A program made the translations under genes and the position numbers. Positions 6,254 to 12,188 of a stretch of 12,188 bases of DNA are shown here, one piece after another (within the stretch, counting starts at the first letter, position 1; each line of letters begins with the position of its first letter). Source of the DNA: Pseudidiomarina aestuarii (GTDB taxonomy: Bacteria > Pseudomonadota > Gammaproteobacteria > Enterobacterales > Alteromonadaceae); NCBI GenBank assembly GCA_003030745.1, contig PYVG01000030.1:1-12188 (forward strand). Reading direction: 5' to 3'. Below the pieces are notes generated by a model that made no database searches, was not told the origin of the DNA, and worked only from the letters and a program-made list of their open reading frames with translations.

Positions 6254-7443
6254 TCCGCCTCCTGCAGATGTCTCGGTAGCCAATAAAAACGCAATCTCAT
6301 CGTCAGCTCCTGTCGCGCTTCGAACCAACGATACTCGAGTAATCGGCCTGGCAATGTCTGCAACGCTTGTCCAAACGTCCGATCTAAACCTGCCGCACTG
6401 GGTAACCATTCCAGTTTATATTCATGCCATTGCAGGGTATCCGCTGCTGGCGCACTCACTCGGTGCCATTGAATGTGTTCAGTCCACTCATTTAGGAGGG
6501 CTTCAAGTGCTTGACTGGCTTGCTGTTGATCACTAACGAGTTGTTGTGGCGTCATCATCGCCAAGTGCTCAAACCGAGTTCCTAAGCGAGTATTGGTACC
6601 ATCGCCGCTAACCACCAGTTGTGTTTGCTGTTCCAGCTCGGACAGCGATCCATAGGTTTGCCGCATCACTATCGTCCAAGTTCCAGCGGCTAGGGTCGCC
6701 TCTTGAAATTGCCAACCTGCGATCAGATTCGCTTGATCCTGATAATTCAGAAGTTGCGCAAGGTCAGCGAGCGGAATCCCCTCAACCTCAAACAGCTGGG
6801 ACTGAATGCGCGGTGTACTGATTGGGGGTTCCGGCCAGAACCACCACGACGTCCCAGCGGCAAGACCTATAACAACCACTAAGCTCAACCAGAGTCTTCT
6901 TCGCCGTTGCCAAGGCAATGGCTCACTGAACGGACGCATCAATGCGCTGGTTACTGCCAATTTACCTGAAGGTTTATTCAACCACTGAGCAGAACACGCG
7001 AAGTCTCTAACAAAATCACTGAGCGACGGAGCTGAGGGCACATCCAGCAACACATGCGCGTCACTGAACTCCCACTCGTCGGTCCATTCACACAACCGTT
7101 CACGAATCCAACCTAACTCCGCTTGCTGCTGATTTACGGAAATACTCACGACCAGTTGATGCTGATACCAAATGACCACATGAATCTGGTGGGAATGCTC
7201 AGTAATGGCAATGACATGAGCACATTGGGGATAGTGTAAGCGCAACTCATGGGCGTAATCATAGAGTCGTTGATGTGCACCCACTCGACTGCAACTGAGC
7301 CAATAGTAAGCGCCACTGCGAACCACCGAATAGTGTGTAAATTCCCATTGTTGAGCGCTTCGTAAAATGGTTACGACTTCTCGTCGCGAGGCACAACATT
7401 GACGCCAACAATTCGCTCTGGATTCTCTCGCAGCTGGAGTCAT
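6250..7443 (-). CDS. pilO: PilO, pilin accessory protein of type IVb pili
   Basis: The 397-residue inner-membrane protein has a cytoplasmic N-terminal domain (about 1-175), an RRRR stop-transfer start (180-183), one membrane segment (184-203) and a periplasmic C-terminal domain (204-397) rich in Gln, Leu and Trp. This bitopic layout, with the helix near the middle, matches the PilO accessory family of R64-type loci (Pfam PAP_PilO), and the position between the secretin and pilP is the same as there. It probably scaffolds the ATPase/platform complex and connects to PilP, roughly the job of GspL/PilM-N in other systems. The start ATG at 7443 overlaps the secretin stop as ATGA, and no strong ribosome site is seen, so translation is probably coupled. 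Sequence motifs are weak; the call relies on topology and gene order. Confidence 0.78.
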   Translation of the reverse strand: MTPAARESRANCWRQCCASRREVVTILRSAQQWEFTHYSVVRSGAYYWLSCSRVGAHQRLYDYAHELRLHYPQCAHVIAITEHSHQIHVVIWYQHQLVVSISVNQQQAELGWIRERLCEWTDEWEFSDAHVLLDVPSAPSLSDFVRDFACSAQWLNKPSGKLAVTSALMRPFSEPLPWQRRRRLWLSLVVVIGLAAGTSWWFWPEPPISTPRIQSQLFEVEGIPLADLAQLLNYQDQANLIAGWQFQEATLAAGTWTIVMRQTYGSLSELEQQTQLVVSGDGTNTRLGTRFEHLAMMTPQQLVSDQQQASQALEALLNEWTEHIQWHRVSAPAADTLQWHEYKLEWLPSAAGLDRTFGQALQTLPGRLLEYRWFEARQELTMRLRFYWLPRHLQEAE

Positions 7444-8948
7444 GGGTTCGCTCGCTCAACAATGCGTGGCGTTAGCAACACCAACGTTTCTGAATGTCGT
7501 TGCTGCTGCGCGTGACCGCCACCGAGTAATGTACTGAGCCAACTCTTTTGTTCAAGCCACTGCTCTCGTTCATTTCGCAGCCCACTCAGCAATAACGTCT
7601 GGCCATTTCGAATCAGCGCTTTCATAAAGAACTTTTTGCGCTTGGTATGGGGTGTTTGAATCAACTGCTGCCCGGAACGAACCTCATCAATGCGCTCCAA
7701 ATCGGACAATTCAGTCGACAATTGCAGAATCACTTCATCGTCACCGATACTCGGCAATACATAGAGCTCAAAGCCAGTGGTCACCACGCCGGGTTCAAGT
7801 AACTCGGTAGTCCCTACATTTGCGGTTGCGGTGGAGCCTGCTGCAGCTAGATAAGTGGCATTGTCTTCAAGTAAGATTTTGGCGATCTGATTGTTCAATG
7901 ACACCACCCGCGGGTGGTTATTCATACGCACCAAACCCTGCTGTTCCAAAGCCTCCAGAAACACCTTTGAGCCTGCCGCACGCCCCTGTTGCTGCTGCCA
8001 CGACAATTGCGCACCGTCTGCACCACCAATACCGCTGATTGCCGCAGAGGTAAGTCCCAACACGCCCTCCCCACCGGCGGTTTGCAGTAGCGCTTGCCAG
8101 TCCACCGAGAATTGCTCTTCGTCCGTGAAGGTCACATCCAAAATTTGAACTTCAATGGCGACTTGTCGGGTGAGTCGCTCATTTTGCTGCTCCAAGTAAC
8201 GTTCAATCGAAGCGACATGATGCGGATAATCACGGACCAGCACCGACGTCGAGCTTTGATTGATCGATAACTGCCCAGCTTCGGACAGCAGCAGTCGCAA
8301 TGCGCGGTCTAAGTCGGTCCAGACCGACAGTGCAGAGCTACTGAAATTGAGAAATTGTTCATTGGTCGAATTCAACGATTGCGCTTGTGAGTTGGTTGCT
8401 CGTTGTGAGGTGCCGTTCTGCTGTCCCTTATTGCCCAGGAAGAAATTGGTATCCCCCGTGAGAAAGGCAACATCAAATTCAGCAACCCGAAACTCACTGA
8501 TCGTAATGCCATCATCATCGATCTCTATATGCCAACCGGTCGCGCGTTCGAGCGCTTGAATAAATGCACCGACAGTCCGCGTCGTTGGCGTCGACACCAA
8601 GGCATCCGCCAAACGTGGTGTAAGGAATTGATAGGAAAGCGCAACAGGTGTCATGACTTCGGCTAGGGCGACTTGCGCTGGCACATCATGAAAATTGCTG
8701 GACTGCGGCTGGCTAAACCAGCTCGGTTGGTCATCACGAACCGCCGCTAAGGGTGGCACATAAAACTGCTCAGACTCGGTGATTCGACTCGTCTCTACCG
8801 ATGTCGAATCCCCACTTTGTTGTAACTGTTCCAGTTGCGCGAGCATGGCCTGATGCCGACGCTCATTGACGCGTTCGTTGCTATCACCGACCTGCGGAAC
8901 AGCGCACCCAACCAGCAAACCACTGAGCAAAACGAGGATATATCTCAT
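7440..8948 (-). CDS. pilN: PilN, lipoprotein secretin of the type IVb pilus
   Basis: The 502-residue protein is the outer-membrane pore through which the pilus exits. Residues 1-15 form a lipoprotein signal with lipobox LVGC and acylated Cys15. An STN/N0-like domain follows (about 86-150), then an N-domain (about 208-260) and a secretin C domain (about 261-497) with VAIEVQILDV, the NHPRVVSLNNQ segment and, near the end, KKFFMKALIRNGQTLLLSG and LVLLTPRIV, typical of PilN/BfpB/TcpC-type secretins. Length is slightly short for PilN. The start at 8948 is chosen because it creates the lipoprotein signal and an ATGA overlap with the upstream gene; extending to 9113 would only add an antisense-like, unstructured segment. 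The ribosome site is weak. Being a lipoprotein, it may reach the outer membrane without a separate pilotin; the preceding gene likely gives a partner. Confidence 0.92.
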   Translation of the reverse strand: MRYILVLLSGLLVGCAVPQVGDSNERVNERRHQAMLAQLEQLQQSGDSTSVETSRITESEQFYVPPLAAVRDDQPSWFSQPQSSNFHDVPAQVALAEVMTPVALSYQFLTPRLADALVSTPTTRTVGAFIQALERATGWHIEIDDDGITISEFRVAEFDVAFLTGDTNFFLGNKGQQNGTSQRATNSQAQSLNSTNEQFLNFSSSALSVWTDLDRALRLLLSEAGQLSINQSSTSVLVRDYPHHVASIERYLEQQNERLTRQVAIEVQILDVTFTDEEQFSVDWQALLQTAGGEGVLGLTSAAISGIGGADGAQLSWQQQQGRAAGSKVFLEALEQQGLVRMNNHPRVVSLNNQIAKILLEDNATYLAAAGSTATANVGTTELLEPGVVTTGFELYVLPSIGDDEVILQLSTELSDLERIDEVRSGQQLIQTPHTKRKKFFMKALIRNGQTLLLSGLRNEREQWLEQKSWLSTLLGGGHAQQQRHSETLVLLTPRIVERANP

Positions 8949-9358
8949 AGCGCAGCACGCTGTGACTGCTGATAATCGATCACAGCGGTATGGTTTGCGT
9001 GCAGAGTAACCCGCAGTTGATAGGGTTCGAGCATTTGCTGCAATAGTTGTCGCCAGGATGTGCCACGCAGCAGATAGACGGTTGGCCACAAGTGATGCGT
9101 CGACGCTCGCCACTCAATCGCTTGCACGCCAAATTGCTCGCGCAAAAGTAAATCCAATTGCGGTTTTAACAGGCCATCGTGAAGCTGTAATGAGACATCG
9201 GTGTCTGCTGACGATGGGGGGGTCAGGGTTTGCTCAGTCACCGGCGACAAGTGAAGGTCAGCACTAATATCGAAATCAGCGCATTCTGTCGCTTGAGTGG
9301 ACAATGGCAACCCTAAAACGAGGGCGCCACTACAGAAAAGAACACGAATGAAAGCCAT
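8945..9358 (-). CDS. pilL: PilL C-terminal / TcpQ-like periplasmic protein, first gene of the operon
   Basis: The 137-residue protein has a signal peptide (hydrophobic 5-19, probable cleavage after STQA at 23), a Thr/Pro/Ser-rich linker (30-53) and one domain (55-128) whose DGLLKPQLDLLLREQFGVQAI and LRGTSWRQLLQQML segments resemble the TcpQ / PilL C-terminal family. TcpQ is needed for secretin stability in the toxin-coregulated pilus, and this domain is probably the secretin partner or stabiliser here. R64 PilL is far longer, so only this domain is kept. ATG at 9358 is preferred, with GGAGG six bases upstream; a GTG at 9361 leaves only three bases. The gene starts the operon 108 bases after topA and ends overlapping pilN as ATGA. 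No lipobox is seen, unlike R64 PilL. The family call is by resemblance and position. Confidence 0.68.
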   Translation of the reverse strand: MAFIRVLFCSGALVLGLPLSTQATECADFDISADLHLSPVTEQTLTPPSSADTDVSLQLHDGLLKPQLDLLLREQFGVQAIEWRASTHHLWPTVYLLRGTSWRQLLQQMLEPYQLRVTLHANHTAVIDYQQSQRAAL

Positions 9359-9365
9359 CACACAC

Positions 9366-9378
9366 CTCCTTGTTGTTT
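9366..9378 (-). promoter_or_regulatory. strong ribosome binding site of the first pil gene
   Basis: AAACAACAAGGAG followed by GTGTGTG places a full AGGAGG six bases before ATG 9358. It is the strongest Shine-Dalgarno in the operon. The 13 bases are identical to those before pilS (3323-3335). Confidence 0.6.
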
Positions 9379-9408
9379 TTAAACGTCACCGTCCTTGGCA
9401 ACGAGTAT

Positions 9409-9432
9409 TCACTGTAGTTGACCTAACAGTGA
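9409..9432. promoter_or_regulatory. 24-base dyad in the pil operon leader, possible operator
   Basis: TCACTGT (9409-9415) and ACAGTGA (9426-9432) form a perfect seven-base inverted repeat with a ten-base spacer, in the 108-base gap between topA and the first pil gene, about 50 bases before the start codon. The spacing of half-site centres is 17 bases. No T-run follows on either strand, and it is A/T-rich in the arms, so a transcription-factor site is more likely than a terminator. No convincing -35/-10 pair could be picked nearby. Confidence 0.4.
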
Positions 9433-9466
9433 GCAACAAGCAGGCGTTCGCGCATCGTGTTGTAGT

Positions 9467-11362
9467 TTATTTCGTACCTTTCTTCTTGGTCCCTTTAGCC
9501 GCTGACTTCTTGGTCTTTTTAGCGGCCGTTTTGGCGGCTTTTTTCACAGACCATTCGCCGTCCTTGTAAAAAGCTTGCCAGCCCGTTTGCTTGCCATCTT
9601 CCTCGGTCACTACATACTGCTCTTTGGTTTTACGACTGTAGCGAACGATAGCATCATGACCTTGATCATCTTGCGCTGGCGCAGCGGCCAAATAATGAAA
9701 CTTCTCAGGAATTCGGTCTTTAAATTGCTGCAACTCTTTGACCTTTACAGCTCGCGTTTCGCGTGACCGCGGGAAAGTGTTGGCACTCATAAAGATACCG
9801 GACGCACCATCGCGCAGCACAAAATAGGCATCGCCACTTTCACAAGGTAGCTCTGGGAATGGCACTGGATCTTCTTTCGGTGGCGCCGGCTGACCGTTTC
9901 GCAACAACTTCCGCGTGTTTTTACACTCGCTGTTAGTACAGTCAAAGTACTTGCCAAAGCGACCCGTTTTCAACTGCATGTCGCTGCCACAACGGTCACA
10001 CTCGAGCACCGGTCCATCATAACCTTTGATGCGGAATTCACCCTGCTCCACCAACTGTCCAGAACACTGCGGGTTGTTGCCACACACATGCAGTTTGCGA
10101 CCTTGGTCAATCAGGTAACTGTCCATGGCGGTACCGCATTCTGGGCAACGCTTTTTCGCACGCAGCGCGTTCGTTTCAGCTTCGTCGTCATCGGTAACGC
10201 GAATGGCTTCTTCACCGGGTAATAAATTTAACGTTTGCGTACACCGCTCTTTGGGCGGCAACTCATAGCCGGAACAGCCTAGAAAAACTCCCGTTGATGC
10301 CGTCCGAATACCCATTTTACGACCACATTGTGGACAGTCGATATCGGTGAGCACCATTTGATTAGCGCGCATACCACCCTCTTCCGGAGGTAACTCTGCA
10401 TCTGCTAACTTTTTACTAAATTCTGCGTAAAAGGCGTCCAGCGTCTCTTTCCAATTCCGTTTGCCCTCGGCAATATCATCCAACGCCTGTTCCATTTCGG
10501 CGGTGAAGTTGTAATTCAGTAGTCGCGAGAAATTTTCGACGAGGCGATCATTCACAATTTCGCCCATCTTCTCAGCATAAAAGCGGCGATTCTCTACCCG
10601 CACGTAACCACGGTCTTGAATGGTTGAAATAATCGAGGCGTAAGTCGATGGGCGACCAATACCGCGCTTCTCCAATTCTTTAACTAGTGACGCTTCGCTA
10701 AAACGTGCAGGCGGTTTGGTGAAGTGCTGCTGCGGATCCAAGGCCTGCAATGCCAAGGCTTCCCCTTTTTTAATATCGGGCAAGCTCTTGTCTTCGTCGT
10801 TCTTAGAACCTGCTGGCGGTTGTACCTTAGTCCAGCCGGCGAAACGCAAGACGCGACCGCGTGCCTTCAATTCATAGTCGCCTGCTGTGACAGTCAGTGT
10901 CGTCGCATCATAACGTGCTGGCGTCATCTGACAGGCCACAAATTGGCGCCAAATCAGTTCATACAGCCGCTGTGCGTCACGCTCCATATCTTTCAAATGC
11001 TCAGACTTGACGGACACGGATGACGGCCGAATCGCCTCATGCGCTTCTTGCGCATTCTGTTTCGAACCATAAAAATTCGGCTTTTCTGGCAAATAATCTT
11101 TGCCAAACTGTTTTTCAATAAAGCCACGCACACTCTGCACAGCCTCTTGGCTCAGGTTGGTCGAGTCGGTACGCATATAAGTAATGTGACCGGCTTCATA
11201 CAACCGTTGCGCCAACATCATAGTCTTCTTCACGCCATAACCCAATCGGGTACTCGCTGCTTGTTGCAGGGTCGAAGTAATAAACGGAGCCGATGGACGG
11301 CTGCTGGTTGGTTTATCTTCACGACCGGTAACAAGGTAGCGGGCATCCTTTAATGCGGCCAC
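9467..11362 (-). CDS. topA: TopA C-terminal fragment (active-site tyrosine and zinc ribbons)
   Basis: The 631-codon open frame after the amber codon starts at the earliest possible GTG (11362). It contains the catalytic tyrosine loop, the rest of the ring-shaped cleavage/strand-passage core, three zinc ribbons and a basic tail. No ribosome binding site precedes the GTG, so separate translation is unlikely; reinitiation would be inefficient. It is best read as the remainder of topA, in the same frame as the N-terminal part, with 20 intact codons (11422-11363) joining the amber codon to the GTG. Confidence 0.75.
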   Translation of the reverse strand: MAALKDARYLVTGREDKPTSSRPSAPFITSTLQQAASTRLGYGVKKTMMLAQRLYEAGHITYMRTDSTNLSQEAVQSVRGFIEKQFGKDYLPEKPNFYGSKQNAQEAHEAIRPSSVSVKSEHLKDMERDAQRLYELIWRQFVACQMTPARYDATTLTVTAGDYELKARGRVLRFAGWTKVQPPAGSKNDEDKSLPDIKKGEALALQALDPQQHFTKPPARFSEASLVKELEKRGIGRPSTYASIISTIQDRGYVRVENRRFYAEKMGEIVNDRLVENFSRLLNYNFTAEMEQALDDIAEGKRNWKETLDAFYAEFSKKLADAELPPEEGGMRANQMVLTDIDCPQCGRKMGIRTASTGVFLGCSGYELPPKERCTQTLNLLPGEEAIRVTDDDEAETNALRAKKRCPECGTAMDSYLIDQGRKLHVCGNNPQCSGQLVEQGEFRIKGYDGPVLECDRCGSDMQLKTGRFGKYFDCTNSECKNTRKLLRNGQPAPPKEDPVPFPELPCESGDAYFVLRDGASGIFMSANTFPRSRETRAVKVKELQQFKDRIPEKFHYLAAAPAQDDQGHDAIVRYSRKTKEQYVVTEEDGKQTGWQAFYKDGEWSVKKAAKTAAKKTKKSAAKGTKKKGTK

Positions 11363-11422
11363 TGCGGCGTCGGCAGCGGCCTTGTCGCCTGCTTTAAATG
11401 CCTTATCTCGGAACTTCTGTAC

Positions 11423-12151
11423 CTACATGCGCAAATCGTGCTCACGCTGGCTTTGTAAATCTGCGTAAATATCCCAAAATTCCTCGGGAACGAACGCTTT
11501 GATTTCGCGTTCACGCTCCACCACTAAGCGCACCGCAACCGACTGCACGCGACCGGCTGATAATCCACGCGCGATTTTTTTCCACAACAAAGGCGAGACC
11601 ATAAAGCCCACTACACGATCGAGGAACCGACGAGTTTGTTGCGCGTTCACGCGATGCGTATTCAATGCCGATGGGTGCGAGAAGGCCTCTTGAATGGCTT
11701 TCTTAGTAATTTCGTTAAAGACCACGCGCTGAAAACGTTGGTCATCACCACCGATGAGTTCGCGTAGATGCCAAGCAATGGCTTCTCCTTCGCGATCCAA
11801 ATCCGTTGCTAGGTAGATGGTGTCGGCTTTACTGGCCAATTTCTGTAATTCTGCAACGACTTTTTCTTTACCCGGTAAAACCTCATACTGAGCTTGCCAA
11901 CCATTATTCGGGTCGACGCCCATGCGGGCTACCAGCTTTTCAAAATCACGGCGCTTTTTATAGGCTTCTTTCTTTTCCGGCGACATCGCTCGCACTTCAG
12001 CCGCGGATTTTGCTTTGACTGAATCAGTGGTTCGGGTCGGCAAATCACGGACATGCCCAACACTCGACTTCACTACGAAATCGTTTCCTAAATATTTATT
12101 AATTGTCTTCGCCTTTGCCGGCGACTCGACAATAACCAGCGCTTTAGCCAT
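11423..12151 (-). CDS. topA: TopA N-terminal fragment (TOPRIM part) as translated to the amber codon
   Basis: The first 242 codons of topA end in DLRM and then TAG. The fragment holds the TOPRIM metal-binding domain (residues 1 to about 155) and the beginning of the cleavage domains, including [18 protein letters not shown] (197-214). Without Tyr325 it cannot cut or rejoin DNA. It would be the only product of the annotated start if the stop is real and not suppressed. Confidence 0.8.
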   Translation of the reverse strand: MAKALVIVESPAKAKTINKYLGNDFVVKSSVGHVRDLPTRTTDSVKAKSAAEVRAMSPEKKEAYKKRRDFEKLVARMGVDPNNGWQAQYEVLPGKEKVVAELQKLASKADTIYLATDLDREGEAIAWHLRELIGGDDQRFQRVVFNEITKKAIQEAFSHPSALNTHRVNAQQTRRFLDRVVGFMVSPLLWKKIARGLSAGRVQSVAVRLVVEREREIKAFVPEEFWDIYADLQSQREHDLRM

Positions 12152-12188
12152 GCGACCCTCTATGTATCAAATGATGTGGTTTACTTGC

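Larger units (their letters stand above)
9467..12151 (-). pseudogene. topA: topA, DNA topoisomerase I, interrupted by one in-frame amber codon
   Basis: TopA relaxes negative supercoils behind transcription and replication. Read through, the frame is 895 codons (E. coli TopA has 865 residues) and matches along its whole length without insertion or frameshift. A single TAG at 11425-11423 (codon 243) is the only break. Before it lie the TOPRIM domain with Glu9 and DLDRE (Asp117, Asp119, Glu121). After it come the active-site Tyr325 in [28 protein letters not shown], three four-cysteine zinc ribbons (about 606-637, 669-696, 718-743) and a Lys/Ala-rich tail. CAG to TAG by one transition would explain it (plus strand CTG to CTA). 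The start ATG at 12151 has AGAGGG four bases upstream. Because no other decay is visible, this is a very recent mutation, a recoded or suppressed codon, or a sequencing error. Confidence 0.85.

Noticed and set aside
8949..9113. N-terminal extension of the secretin frame by 55 codons
   Set aside because: It overlaps the PilL-like gene in another frame, has no signal features, and the internal start at 8948 gives a clean lipoprotein signal and ATGA overlap.

Overview
The window reads as chromosomal DNA of a gammaproteobacterium, probably Alteromonadales and possibly near Idiomarinaceae. This is inferred from how closely FolD and TopA follow the gammaproteobacterial (E. coli-like) proteins as I remember them; no database search was possible. 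There is no plasmid backbone, integrase, insertion sequence or CRISPR array in the window.

Layout, left to right. Positions 1-50 hold the 5' part of a tRNA-Pro (anticodon TGG) on the minus strand, cut by the window edge. A 269-base intergenic region follows and contains the tRNA promoter region and the folD leader. folD (320-1192, plus) is complete and looks functional. It meets tail-to-tail, with a 9-base overlap, a compact leftward operon of ten genes (about 9358 down to 1184). topA (12151-9467, minus) lies upstream of that operon. It is intact along its whole length except for one in-frame amber codon at 11425-11423 that splits it into two open frames.

The ten-gene operon is the main content. 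Its order follows the type IVb 'thin pilus' loci of the plasmid R64 / Salmonella SPI-7 / Yersinia kind: a TcpQ/PilL-C-like periplasmic protein, PilN lipoprotein secretin, PilO accessory protein, PilP, PilQ ATPase, PilR inner-membrane platform, PilS prepilin, a 78-residue mini-prepilin, a PilV-like tip protein and a TadE-like pseudopilin. Most junctions overlap (three are ATGA), so translation is probably coupled. Together they would make an outer-membrane pore (PilN with its PilL-like partner), a periplasmic and inner-membrane link (PilO, PilP), a motor and platform (PilQ, PilR), a fibre (PilS) and probable tip or minor subunits (mini-prepilin, PilV, TadE-like).

The operon departs from the R64 layout in several ways. 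PilM, the PilT transglycosylase, the PilU prepilin peptidase and the shufflon with its recombinase are all missing. PilL is cut down to one small secreted domain. A 78-residue prepilin sits where pilT/pilU would be. A TadE-family protein closes the operon. It looks like a streamlined, chromosomally fixed thin pilus with a constant tip and an unusual minor-pilin set, and is the best candidate here for an undescribed system variant.
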